A stretch of 18,265 nucleotides of DNA from CAZZIZ01 sp964654535 (lineage in GTDB: Bacteria > Bacteroidota > Bacteroidia > Chitinophagales > UBA2359), in contig CAZZIZ010000053.1 of assembly GCA_964654535.1 (NCBI GenBank), positions 1 to 18,265 on the forward strand. The letters are read 5' to 3'. The notes below the pieces were generated by a model, which was given only the letters and a program-made list of their open reading frames with translations, was not told the origin of the DNA and did not search any database. Positions within the stretch are counted from its first letter, which is position 1. Each line of letters starts with the position of its first letter. The translations under genes and the position numbers were made by a program. This document shows, in pieces, positions 1 through 6,893 of this stretch.

Positions 1-2
1 AA

Positions 3-98
3 GAACTTATAGTGTTTAAGCCTGAAGATTACATTTTTAGTTCTGCAAATTTTTATGCTGGTGGAGATAGTTATGTTGAGACTACACTTCTTGGATAA
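3..98 (+). CDS. C-terminal fragment of an unknown protein (5' end outside window)
   Basis: From base 3 an open frame runs to a TAA at 96-98. It gives 31 residues that begin ELIVFKPEDYIFSS and end VETTLLG. The other two plus frames hit stops within 20 bases, so this is the only plausible coding frame at the left edge. The stretch is too short to identify. The gene would converge on the minus-strand esterase downstream, with two hairpins (139-155 and 165-186) between them. Its reality is inferred from the open frame and the sensible gene arrangement only. Confidence 0.45.
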   Translation, partial: ELIVFKPEDYIFSSANFYAGGDSYVETTLLG

Positions 99-138
99 GA
101 AGATTTATACTAGGTGTGCATACGTGACCCGCAGACGT

Positions 139-155
139 GGCGACTACAAGTCGCC
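139..155. repeat. Hairpin 1 of a twin-hairpin intergenic structure
   Basis: GGCGACT, loop ACA, then AGTCGCC forms a perfect 7-bp stem. It can extend outward by GT/AC with one unpaired C. It lies 9 bp from a second hairpin, between the end of the left-edge gene and the convergent esterase. No T-run follows on either strand, so a simple intrinsic terminator is not clear. A REP-like palindromic unit is an alternative. Confidence 0.5.
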
Positions 156-164
156 CACTCGTTA

Positions 165-186
165 CGACCTGATTAAAATCAGGTCG
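165..186. terminator. Hairpin 2, possible bidirectional terminator between convergent genes
   Basis: CGACCTGAT, loop TAAA, then ATCAGGTCG gives a perfect 9-bp stem. ATTTACC follows on the plus strand. It sits 11 bp past the stop codon of the minus-strand esterase and 67 bp past that of the plus-strand fragment, where a shared terminator is expected. The T-tract is poor, so the call rests on the stem and the position. Confidence 0.5.
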
Positions 187-196
187 ATTTACCTTC

Positions 197-2203
197 CTAC
201 GGCACCATTTCCAAAACCGGAAACGTAAACTGAAAAGCTCCATTCAACGGATTCGAAAAAACCGACTGCGTAATCGGCAAGATATCCGAATTCGCTCCTT
301 GATAAATAACCAGTCCGTCCATATTCAAATCGGCGTTGTGGTAACCAAATACTGGAAAGGTAAGTTGAAAGCTAGCGTTGTTCGGATTGCTGAAAACAGC
401 CGTTGTAATCGGAAGAATATCGCTACCAGAGCCTTGGTAAATTACAGTACCATCGCTGTTACCATCGCCAGACCAAAGCGCTTGTATGCTACCCATTGAT
501 ATCATACTATTCGCAGGCACATTTGCCGAAGGGAGCGTAAAGTCTACGGCAGTAATAGCGCTCGTACTAAATGCAATGGGAGTAGCCAGTATCGTACCTA
601 AATGATTTCTATGTCGTACCACGAGATAGTAACTTCCTGCTGGCGAACTAAAGCTCACAGCGGAGCAACCATCTGCATCTACAATACTTCCGTCTCTTAT
701 AAGCAAAGCGGACTTCGTTTCTACAACCACATTGCTCGCATCTCTTAACTCAAGAAAAATCCAATCAACCACAGCATCGCTACCTGTAGTAAGTAATACA
801 GATGGGTCGACTACTTCATTGCCACCACCGACGTGTACAAAATTAGGCATAGCAGAGTAAGGTTCGTTTAACGGAATTAAATTTGCTTGCCTTAGAAAAT
901 CGTTCATTAATCCGCTCGTGGCATCGTAGCATCCAGATAAAATTACATTAGCAGCAACATTGATTTTTTGCGAGTCCAATGCATCGGACCAGGCACCATT
1001 TGCGCCTCTTTGCCTCAAGCTCACCGTACCGATACCACTGGCAGGCCAAGTAACGCTAACGCTACTACTAGTACTGGACACAATAGTTCCACCACTTACA
1101 TCCCAGCAATTTTGCAAGTTCGTGTTGGGATATGCGTGATAAGTGTAAACACCGCTATTAATGCAGGGTCCATAGAAATCATTGTTGCTTGGGCGGAGAT
1201 AATTGTCATTTAGAAAAATCGCGCTTGCATCCACTATAGCGTCGGCAGCCGTTTGATTGGTCCATAATTCGTGCCCACCGTTTGGATCAAAACTGTAGAA
1301 ATCTGGAACAGTACTTCCATTAAGCATATTGTGAATATTGGTCGAACCAAACAACGCAGGAAAAATGGCTACACCAAATGGACTACCAACGTCGTGCACA
1401 ACGATATTGTCGCTACCACCGTGAAAGCTTGCGATTCCAGGAGTATTCGCTCCATTAAGAATCCAAGATTCATCGGCTATAGCTCCCCAAAGATTTATTA
1501 CTCCTGCAGGTGGCCCTACATCAGGAAGTGTATTCCCACTGCAATCTAAGCAGCCCAAATCTGGCCAGTTAAAAAACAAACCGCCGCCGTAGGTTGGTGC
1601 CAAAAGCGAAGAAGCTGCTCGCTCATTATCATCTAAGTAAGCTGCGTGAATGGCAGCAATACTACCCGCACTATTTCCCCCAGCAAAAACCAAAGCGGGA
1701 TCAATACCGTAAGTCGCAGCATTGTTGCGCATAAAACGAATGGCCGCATTCATATCTTGCACTCCTCGATAAACCGCTCTAATAGCCGCATTCGTGCTAG
1801 CTGTGTTAAAGCCAATGCGATAATCTATTGAAGCAACGACGAAACCCTTACTAGCCATTTGCTGGCAAAAATCTACCAACTCCGATTGGGTTTTGGAACC
1901 ACCCAAAAACGCACCGCCGAAAGCCATTACAATGCAAGGGCGATTGATTTGTGTATCTCCGACTGGACTATAAACATCTAGTACAAGATTTTTGTTGAAG
2001 GTGAATGATTGGTTGGTGTAAGGAAAAATCACCGCTGGTGCAGTTCCGTATTGAATGTTTGAACTAACCGAAACAGAAAACAAATCGTCGACATAACGTT
2101 GTGGAACGCATTGAGCAAAAATGAACTGACTACCTAGAAAAATCCCCAGCACGCTTAGTACTACTTGGCTCAAACTAAAAAAGCTATGATTCAATTGCCT
2201 CAT
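197..2203 (-). CDS. Secreted alpha/beta-hydrolase (carboxylesterase/lipase type) with C-terminal dockerin-like repeats
   Basis: A 668-aa exported ester hydrolase of the carboxylesterase/abhydrolase superfamily; its substrate is unknown. The sequence shows an N-terminal hydrophobic signal peptide (about residues 1-30, ending FIFA before QC). The hydrolase domain follows (about 50-335), with an oxyanion-type FGGAFLGG loop near 95-102 and nucleophile elbow GNSAG at 176-180 (Ser178). Asp265 (HGGSDN) and His311 (GGHEL) are plausible remaining triad members. An Ig/PKD-like segment with WDVSGG spans about 345-415, then a beta-rich linker. The C-terminus (about 580-665) contains two copies of a unit carrying DGNSDG or DLNMDG, then VIYQG and SDILPIT. 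These are EF-hand-like calcium loops of the dockerin-like type common on Bacteroidota secreted proteins. No T9SS sorting domain of the usual PNP type is seen. It appears to be monocistronic. Confidence 0.85.
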   Translation of the reverse strand: MRQLNHSFFSLSQVVLSVLGIFLGSQFIFAQCVPQRYVDDLFSVSVSSNIQYGTAPAVIFPYTNQSFTFNKNLVLDVYSPVGDTQINRPCIVMAFGGAFLGGSKTQSELVDFCQQMASKGFVVASIDYRIGFNTASTNAAIRAVYRGVQDMNAAIRFMRNNAATYGIDPALVFAGGNSAGSIAAIHAAYLDDNERAASSLLAPTYGGGLFFNWPDLGCLDCSGNTLPDVGPPAGVINLWGAIADESWILNGANTPGIASFHGGSDNIVVHDVGSPFGVAIFPALFGSTNIHNMLNGSTVPDFYSFDPNGGHELWTNQTAADAIVDASAIFLNDNYLRPSNNDFYGPCINSGVYTYHAYPNTNLQNCWDVSGGTIVSSTSSSVSVTWPASGIGTVSLRQRGANGAWSDALDSQKINVAANVILSGCYDATSGLMNDFLRQANLIPLNEPYSAMPNFVHVGGGNEVVDPSVLLTTGSDAVVDWIFLELRDASNVVVETKSALLIRDGSIVDADGCSAVSFSSPAGSYYLVVRHRNHLGTILATPIAFSTSAITAVDFTLPSANVPANSMISMGSIQALWSGDGNSDGTVIYQGSGSDILPITTAVFSNPNNASFQLTFPVFGYHNADLNMDGLVIYQGANSDILPITQSVFSNPLNGAFQFTFPVLEMVP
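255..445 (-). repeat. Tandem dockerin-like repeat coding region inside the esterase gene
   Basis: The two units of the esterase tail (bases approximate) each encode D-x-N-x-D-G, VIYQG, SD, ILPIT, VFSNP and FxxTFPVF-like blocks. They are clearly similar in DNA and protein but have diverged, so this is an old internal duplication. Two calcium-binding loops in tandem are what dockerin-type modules require. Confidence 0.75.
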
Positions 2204-2266
2204 CGAAGTTCAATATATTAAATCTAGCGCTGAAAAGAAGCTGAACTTAGATATCGATTTTATCTA

Positions 2267-2286
2267 GCGCAAGCTTGAGCTTGTGC
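2267..2286. repeat. Imperfect inverted repeat between deacetylase and esterase
   Basis: GCGCAAGCT, TG, then AGCTTGTGC pairs at eight of nine positions plus one G-T wobble. It lies in the 136-bp region between the deacetylase stop (2340) and the esterase start (2203). It could be a terminator for the upstream minus-strand genes, but no T-run follows. TCTAGCGC overlaps it at 2263-2270 and also occurs at 2223-2230. Confidence 0.35.
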
Positions 2287-2291
2287 CTAAC

Positions 2292-2314
2292 AGAGTCAAA
2301 GCATTTGCTTGACC
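2292..2314. repeat. Hairpin carrying AGAGTCAAAGCATT, left copy of a flanking repeat
   Basis: GTCAAAGC, loop ATTT, then GCTTGAC forms a stem with one bulged A. The 14 bases AGAGTCAAAGCATT (2292-2305) recur exactly at 4467-4480, on the other side of the deacetylase/ATPase pair and in the same orientation. It starts 26 bp past the deacetylase stop. Confidence 0.45.
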
Positions 2315-2339
2315 ATTAAAACGAAAGAAATTTAAATTC

Positions 2340-2948
2340 TCAGCCAAGCTTATCGAACGAGTACCTCCCCCCAAACTCCCCAAAAACCTTCGGCAGCCCA
2401 TATTGCAACTTCTCCAAACAAGATTCCTTATCGTGATAGACAATCACCGATCCACCCGAAACATTTTCCTTAACATTCGACCAGCACTTCTCCTTAGAAA
2501 CGCTTGAATTAAAATCCCAGGTCAAAACATCCCAAAGCACAATCTTGTATTCCGACTTTAATTTTTGATACTGCGAGAATTTCAACTTGCCATAAGGTGG
2601 ACGGAACAAAGAGCTATCAATAAGCTCTGCAGCTTGTGCTACTTCGGAAAAGTAAGCGGCGTTTTCAGTGTTCCTACCGTTTGGATGCGTCTGCGTGTGA
2701 TTACCTACGGCGTGACCCTCGACTAAAATTCGCTGATACAAATCAGGAAAGCGAGCCACCCTCGAGCCAATGCAAAAGAAAGTTGCTTTGGCCTGGTGCT
2801 CTTTAAGCAAGTCCAATACCCAATCCGTCACACCAGGCGTAGGGCCATCATCAAAAGTGAGGTACAGCGACCCAGCGTTCGGCCCCTTCCAACATATTTT
2901 GGGAAAGGATTTTTGAATAAAAGCCGGTGTCTTGGTAAAGAAGTCGAT
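2340..2948 (-). CDS. Polysaccharide deacetylase (NodB domain), no canonical start codon
   Basis: A NodB-fold (CE4-type) metal-dependent deacetylase acting on N- or O-acetyl groups of cell-wall or exported glycans. Starting at the ATC at 2946-2948 gives 202 aa, the usual size of the short Bacteroidota family. Motif 1 is TFDDGP (31-36), motif 2 HTQTH (84-88), motif 3 RPPYG (116-120), motif 4 LWDVLTWD (about 139-145), and motif 5 YHD with His172. Metal ligands and catalytic Asp are present. The frame is open from 3020, but there is no ATG, GTG or TTG before a GTG at 2829-2831, which lies after motif 1 and would delete the catalytic Asp. The N-terminus FFTKTPAFIQKSFPKICW resembles the start of homologues, so ATC (2946-2948) or ATT (2955-2957) is the likely start. 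Otherwise the gene lost its start. The ATPase gene lies directly upstream and ends at 2972. Confidence 0.75.
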   Translation of the reverse strand: MDFFTKTPAFIQKSFPKICWKGPNAGSLYLTFDDGPTPGVTDWVLDLLKEHQAKATFFCIGSRVARFPDLYQRILVEGHAVGNHTQTHPNGRNTENAAYFSEVAQAAELIDSSLFRPPYGKLKFSQYQKLKSEYKIVLWDVLTWDFNSSVSKEKCWSNVKENVSGGSVIVYHDKESCLEKLQYGLPKVFGEFGGRYSFDKLG

Positions 2949-2971
2949 GTAACTAATATAAAGTGAATTAA

Positions 2972-4423
2972 CTAAGCGCTCGACGCTGTAAAAAGTGCAT
3001 CCATATATTGGACCAAGTTTTTACCTACACTGTAAGCGTAGATGCTGGCTGGTTCAAATTCAAATTGAATTCCATCAATGTCAACCTTCTTGGTTATGTC
3101 AATGGTCGTGACTTTTGCCTTTTTTAGGTTATGCTTCAAGCAGAATTTTTTGAGATTTTTCAATTCGCCTGGTTTCTTTGCGTATCGATTGCTCCATTTT
3201 ACCTCGATACACCAAAAAGGCTTTTGATCCTTTGTAAGCCAGACAATATCTATTTCTCCGCTTTTCCATCGGGCATAATAAAGTTGTGAATCAAATCCGT
3301 GTTGCCATTGCGAAAAAATGGCTGTTTCTACTGAGTTACCAAATAGGCTGTCAGCACCAGAAATAGGAGCAAACAAAGCACTTCTCAGGGATGGGTTGGT
3401 TAGGTATACCTTAAAGAAATTCGCTCGTTTGAATCTTTTGGCATTTTGATCAATTCTGTGGACTCTTTTAATTAGGAAAGCGGCCTCTAAATATGTGATG
3501 TACTTTTTTATTGTGTTCTTAGCCACACCTGAATTTTTCGATATTTCATCAAGGGATAATTCGCTTCCGGTATGATAAGCCAAATAAGTAAATAACGAAT
3601 TTAACTCCTGAATGTCGTTTATTCCGTAGAGACTCGGTAAATCTCTTAGCAGGACTTTATCTATTATGTCGTTCCTGATATATCTACCTGGGTCTGACTG
3701 CATAATATCGGAAAGTGACAACTCGGGGTAACCACCAAAGTTTATATACTTTATAAACTGCTCGTTTAAGCGCTTAATATTGTTAGTGCTGTATACGGCT
3801 ACCTTTTCTTCAATCTCATCTACAGCCTCCATACTTGTATGGATTAGTGAATCATTATCGGTTAACTCAAGGTATTCGTGAAAAGTTAATGGCGGAATCA
3901 AAATCTCCGTGAATCTACCCGCACCTGATTCCCGACTCTTCAATTTTAATGCAGCAGCGGCAGATCCTGAAACAATAAATTTTAAGTTGTGATAGGAATC
4001 AACCAAAGATTTTAAGTGTAATTCCCAATCTTTGAGGTATTGAATTTCATCAAAAAAAATGAAGAGAGTGTCCTCCTTGGTCTTTTTGTTAATCCTGAGA
4101 AAGAGATTAACTAGTTCTTCTAGATGTATTCCATTAAATAGTGGGGTCTCAATTGAAAAGTAACAAAGGTCTTTAGGATTGATCCCTTCATTGATAAGTT
4201 CTTGAATAGATTGATATATAAGTACGGTTTTCCCCACTCTTCGAGGACCCATTAATATGAGTGCTCTCTTAACTGCACGTTCAATCACTTTTGGATAAAC
4301 TATTTGGAAATATTGACGCTTTTTAAAATTCTTATAATATTGGTCAATCTTACCTTCGCTCCACCAAGGGTTTTCAAAGTGAATCCTTTCTATTACTTGT
4401 TCTTGAGAAAATTTTATAGCCAT
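2972..4423 (-). CDS. AAA_14/DUF4143 family ATPase
   Basis: A 483-aa P-loop ATPase of the AAA_14-DUF4143 family. Biological role is unknown for most members, which are patchily distributed accessory genes. It has Walker A GPRRVGKT at 59-66, Walker B FIFFDE at 121-126, and a sensor-like VSGSAAA at 151-157. A winged-helix-like stretch covers about 288-318 (SLDEISKNSGVAKNTIKKY). The C-terminal DUF4143 domain has a PD-(D/E)xK nuclease-like pattern: Glu366, GEIDIVW (389-395, Asp392) and IEVKWS (406-411, Glu407, Lys409). All putative active-site residues remain, so the gene looks intact. It lies immediately upstream of the deacetylase on the same strand. A 14-bp palindrome lies 6 bp before its ATG and may be an operator. 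Its base composition looks more AT-rich than that of gltX, which would fit transfer, though this was judged by eye. Confidence 0.88.
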   Translation of the reverse strand: MAIKFSQEQVIERIHFENPWWSEGKIDQYYKNFKKRQYFQIVYPKVIERAVKRALILMGPRRVGKTVLIYQSIQELINEGINPKDLCYFSIETPLFNGIHLEELVNLFLRINKKTKEDTLFIFFDEIQYLKDWELHLKSLVDSYHNLKFIVSGSAAAALKLKSRESGAGRFTEILIPPLTFHEYLELTDNDSLIHTSMEAVDEIEEKVAVYSTNNIKRLNEQFIKYINFGGYPELSLSDIMQSDPGRYIRNDIIDKVLLRDLPSLYGINDIQELNSLFTYLAYHTGSELSLDEISKNSGVAKNTIKKYITYLEAAFLIKRVHRIDQNAKRFKRANFFKVYLTNPSLRSALFAPISGADSLFGNSVETAIFSQWQHGFDSQLYYARWKSGEIDIVWLTKDQKPFWCIEVKWSNRYAKKPGELKNLKKFCLKHNLKKAKVTTIDITKKVDIDGIQFEFEPASIYAYSVGKNLVQYMDALFTASSA

Positions 4424-4429
4424 AAGAAT

Positions 4430-4443
4430 AAGATTGTAATCTT
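4430..4443. promoter_or_regulatory. Palindrome just upstream of the ATPase start
   Basis: AAGATT, GT, AATCTT is a perfect 6-bp inverted repeat that begins 6 bp upstream of the ATPase ATG (minus strand). Its location suggests an operator or a structured leader. A chance palindrome in AT-rich DNA is possible. Confidence 0.3.
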
Positions 4444-4463
4444 ATAAAGATACTAAAATGCCA

Positions 4464-4489
4464 TATAGAGTCAAAGCATTGACTCTATA
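4464..4489. repeat. 26-bp perfect inverted repeat, right copy of the AGAGTCAAAGCATT repeat
   Basis: TATAGAGTCAA, loop AGCA, then TTGACTCTATA has perfect 11-bp arms. It lies between the divergent ATPase and gltX genes, where no terminator is expected. Bases 4467-4480 are identical to 2292-2305. It could be an operator, a structured transcript element, or a remnant of a mobile element end. Confidence 0.55.
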
Positions 4490-4609
4490 AAAAAATTACA
4501 CCTAAGTAACTGATTATTAGGGTTCTACAAGCTCCTATTAGAAATGAAAAATCTAGCGCTTCTAAAATTGATGAGCTTTGCTATGAACTTTATGAATATT
4601 CTAGAGTGC

Positions 4610-4617
4610 TACCTTTG
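4610..4617 (+). promoter_or_regulatory. Bacteroidota -7 element (TACCTTTG) for gltX
   Basis: TACCTTTG matches the TAnnTTTG -7 consensus. The gltX ATG is only 6 bases downstream, so the transcript start would fall at or within a few bases of the start codon. The nearest TTTG upstream (4577-4580) is too far away to be a well-spaced -33 element. Confidence 0.5.
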
Positions 4618-4623
4618 CCGCCC

Positions 4624-6150
4624 ATGACTAAAAAGGTAAGAACCCGATACGCACCCAGCCCAACGGGCTTCCAACACATTGGCGGTGTGCGTACTGCGCT
4701 ATATTGCTACTTATTTGCGCGTAAAAACAAAGGGACTTTCATTCTAAGAATAGAAGATACCGATCAAAAGCGTTACGTAGCTGAGGCGGAAGACTACATC
4801 CACGAGACTCTGAAGTGGTTGGGCATCGAGCCAGACGAAAGCCCAATTGCCGGCGGCGACTACGGACCCTATCGACAATCAGAACGAAAAGAGCTTTATC
4901 AAAAAAACGTCCAGAATCTAATCGACAATGGTTTCGCCTATTACGCTTTCGATACGCCAGAAGAAATAGAAGCAATACGAAACAAGTATAAAGATCAAGG
5001 CATCATTTCCTACAACGCATTCACGCGTAAGGAAATGAAAAACAGTCTAACCCTAAGTGCAGAAGAAGTAAAAGCCAAGCTTGATGCTGGCGAGAAATAT
5101 GTGGTGCGTTTAAAAGTACCCGAGAACGAAGAAGTAATCGTTAATGATTTAGTACGAGGCGAAGTAAAAGTCAACACCAAAGAAATAGACGATAAAGTTC
5201 TAATGAAAGGCGACGGAATGCCAACCTACCACCTCGCCAATGTGGTCGATGACCACAACATGGAAATAACCCACGTAGTGAGAGGGGAGGAGTGGTTGCC
5301 TTCAACACCGCTGCATGTTTTACTTTATCGTGCTTTCGGTTGGGAGGACACAATGCCAGCTTTCGCACATTTACCACTTTTGTTAAAACCAAGTGGTAAA
5401 GGCAAGTTAAGCAAACGTGATGGAGACAAGTTAGGTTTCCCCGTGTTTCCTTTAGCGTGGAAAACGGAAAAAGAACAAAGCGACGGTTACCGCGAAATGG
5501 GTTTCTTACCAGAAGCGTTCACCAACTTCCTTGCCTTTTTAGGTTGGAACCCTGGAACAGAACAAGAAATATTTTCAATTGACCAATTGGTTGAATCTTT
5601 TGACCTGAGTCGAGTAAGTAAATCTGGCGCGCAGTTCAACTTCGAAAAAGTGAAATGGTTCAATCAACAATATTTGAAAGATGCCGATGATGATAAGCTA
5701 GCCGATCTGGTGCTGGCTCAAAAACCGGATACGCGGACTGAAGTTGGAGCTGAGAAAGTGAAGACCCTCTTGCCACTAATGAAAGATCGCTTGGTACTAG
5801 CCAGAGACTTTTGGGAACAAACAAATTTCTTCTTCGAAACACCAAGTGCCTACGACGAAAAAACCATCCGTAAAAAGTGGAAGGAAGAAAGCCCCGCCAA
5901 TTTTGAGGCCTTAAAAACTGAACTGAGCAATACCGATTGGAACCCCGAAGCCATTGAAAAATCGGTCAAGGGATTCATAGAATCAAAAGAGCTGAGCTTT
6001 GGCAATATTTTCCAACCTTGGCGACTAATGCTTTCAGGACAGACCAGTGGACCTTCTCTTTTCGAGATAGCGGCTATACTTGGAAAGGACGAAAGCCTAG
6101 CCAGAATGGATCAGGGAATAAAAGTTTTTAATGAAATGAAGGCTTCCTAG
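4624..6150 (+). CDS. gltX: Glutamyl-tRNA synthetase
   Basis: Class I aminoacyl-tRNA synthetase that charges tRNA-Glu with glutamate in the cytoplasm. It is 508 aa from this ATG, with the canonical start VRTRYAPSPTGFQHIGG. The HIGH-type motif is in HIGG (near 18-21). The KMSKS equivalent is KLSKR within GKGKLSKRDGDK. It is followed by the long Bacteroidota-type connector with LGFPVFPL, then the anticodon-binding helical domain. The frame stays open upstream to a GTG at 4606, but the ATG at 4624 gives the family-typical N-terminus (MTKKVRTRYAPSP) and sits right behind a -7 element. It is divergent from the ATPase and followed 48 bp later by a small acidic gene. Nothing suggests inactivation. 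Confidence 0.97.
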   Translation: MTKKVRTRYAPSPTGFQHIGGVRTALYCYLFARKNKGTFILRIEDTDQKRYVAEAEDYIHETLKWLGIEPDESPIAGGDYGPYRQSERKELYQKNVQNLIDNGFAYYAFDTPEEIEAIRNKYKDQGIISYNAFTRKEMKNSLTLSAEEVKAKLDAGEKYVVRLKVPENEEVIVNDLVRGEVKVNTKEIDDKVLMKGDGMPTYHLANVVDDHNMEITHVVRGEEWLPSTPLHVLLYRAFGWEDTMPAFAHLPLLLKPSGKGKLSKRDGDKLGFPVFPLAWKTEKEQSDGYREMGFLPEAFTNFLAFLGWNPGTEQEIFSIDQLVESFDLSRVSKSGAQFNFEKVKWFNQQYLKDADDDKLADLVLAQKPDTRTEVGAEKVKTLLPLMKDRLVLARDFWEQTNFFFETPSAYDEKTIRKKWKEESPANFEALKTELSNTDWNPEAIEKSVKGFIESKELSFGNIFQPWRLMLSGQTSGPSLFEIAAILGKDESLARMDQGIKVFNEMKAS

Positions 6151-6198
6151 GAACTCTAGGAGCACTCATTATTGTTATCTTAGAAAGTAATAGCATTT

Positions 6199-6444
6199 AT
6201 GCCTAAGAAAAAGCCAAAAGGCGGTAAGCCGCAAGTTCATAAAGACCTCGAAGGTCTAGAAGTCGAAATCAATGAATTCGGCGAAATCAAGACCAATATG
6301 AGCGCCGATAAGCTCAATAAATTCCTCAACGAAAATGTCGACGATAAGAAGTTGCGCGATCGCGATGACTTAAAACCTATCGACGAAGCGAAGAAAGAAA
6401 GTGAAGAAGCTGAGGAAGAAAAACTATTTGACGAAGAAGAATAA
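6199..6444 (+). CDS. Small charged hypothetical protein upstream of the B12-binding subunit
   Basis: An 81-aa protein of unknown function. It begins with a Lys/Pro-rich patch (MPKKKPKGGKPQVHK). The centre contains LEGLEVEINEFGEI and NMSADKLNKFLNENV. The C-terminus is strongly acidic (DEAKKESEEAEEEKL, then FDEEE). There is no signal peptide or membrane segment, so it is probably cytosolic. The TAA stop and the ATG of the next gene share one base (TAATG), which implies translational coupling. From memory, similar short proteins are common in Bacteroidota, but I can assign no function. Coupling to a cobalamin-binding mutase subunit is the only functional hint. Confidence 0.8.
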   Translation: MPKKKPKGGKPQVHKDLEGLEVEINEFGEIKTNMSADKLNKFLNENVDDKKLRDRDDLKPIDEAKKESEEAEEEKLFDEEE

Positions 6445-6851
6445 TGAGCCGCCCCATACGTGTATTAGTAGCTAAAGTAGGACTCGACGGTCACGACCGT
6501 GGCGCCAAAGTTATAGCCGCAGCATTGCGCGATGCAGGTATGGAAGTCATTTATACTGGATTAAGACAAACCCCTGAAATGGTCGTCAACGCTGCCTTGC
6601 AGGAAGATGTGGACGCTATAGGTGTAAGCATTTTGTCAGGCGCGCATATGACCGTCTTTCCGAATATTATTTCCAAAATGAAAGAAAAAGGAGTAGACGA
6701 TGTTCTGCTAACTGGTGGAGGCATCATTCCCGATACCGATGTTGAGGCATTAACCGAAATGGGCGTCGGTAAACTTTTCCAACCGGGCAGTCGCTTGCAG
6801 GATATAGCAGACTATATCAAAGCCTGGGTGAAAGAGAATCGTTCGTTTTAA
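6444..6851 (+). CDS. Free-standing cobalamin (B12)-binding domain protein, acyl-CoA mutase small-subunit type
   Basis: A 135-aa stand-alone B12-binding domain, equivalent to the C-terminal domain of methylmalonyl-CoA mutase and its relatives. The base-off/His-on signature is present: DGHDRG at 15-20, with His17 as the lower axial cobalt ligand, then S-I-L at 62-64 and GGG at 91-93. The start RPIRVLVAKVGLDGHDRGAK is very typical of mutase C-terminal domains. A full enzyme needs a separate catalytic TIM-barrel subunit, and none is present in this window, so it must be encoded elsewhere. The gene overlaps the preceding acidic gene by one base. A hairpin at 6865-6893 lies just downstream. Methylmalonyl-CoA or isobutyryl-CoA-type mutase specificity cannot be settled here. 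Confidence 0.9.
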   Translation: MSRPIRVLVAKVGLDGHDRGAKVIAAALRDAGMEVIYTGLRQTPEMVVNAALQEDVDAIGVSILSGAHMTVFPNIISKMKEKGVDDVLLTGGGIIPDTDVEALTEMGVGKLFQPGSRLQDIADYIKAWVKENRSF

Positions 6852-6864
6852 AAACCTCGTCCCA

Positions 6865-6893
6865 AATATTACATTCGGCTAAAAAGTAATATT
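6865..6893. terminator. Bidirectional terminator candidate between convergent genes
   Basis: AATATTAC (6865-6872) pairs perfectly with GTAATATT (6886-6893) around a 13-base loop. It lies between the B12-binding gene and the convergent 64-aa gene, whose stop codon begins at 6893. The stem is AT-rich, so strength is uncertain. Confidence 0.5.

Noticed and set aside
299..1831. Several 60-90 aa plus-strand open frames inside the esterase region
   Set aside because: They lie antisense to a long gene with strong domain evidence, and their translations look like random composition.
2340..2831. Taking the GTG at 2829-2831 as the deacetylase start
   Set aside because: It would delete the TFDDGP motif with the catalytic Asp, although the coding frame and the motif continue upstream.
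2340..4423. A defence system built from the AAA_14 ATPase and deacetylase
   Set aside because: No effector, toxin, nuclease partner or known defence neighbour is present, and NodB deacetylases are ordinary cell-wall genes. Only the ATPase is accessory-like.
4606..4623. Upstream GTG start for gltX, adding six residues
   Set aside because: MTKKVRTRYAPSPTG from the ATG at 4624 matches the family start, and the -7 element lies inside the would-be extension.
4544..4627. A 27-aa open frame (MKNLALLKLMSFAMNF...) whose TGA overlaps the gltX ATG, suggesting a leader peptide
   Set aside because: There is no ribosome-binding signal, no control-codon run, and the likely gltX promoter lies inside it. 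Worth nothing more than a note without transcript data.
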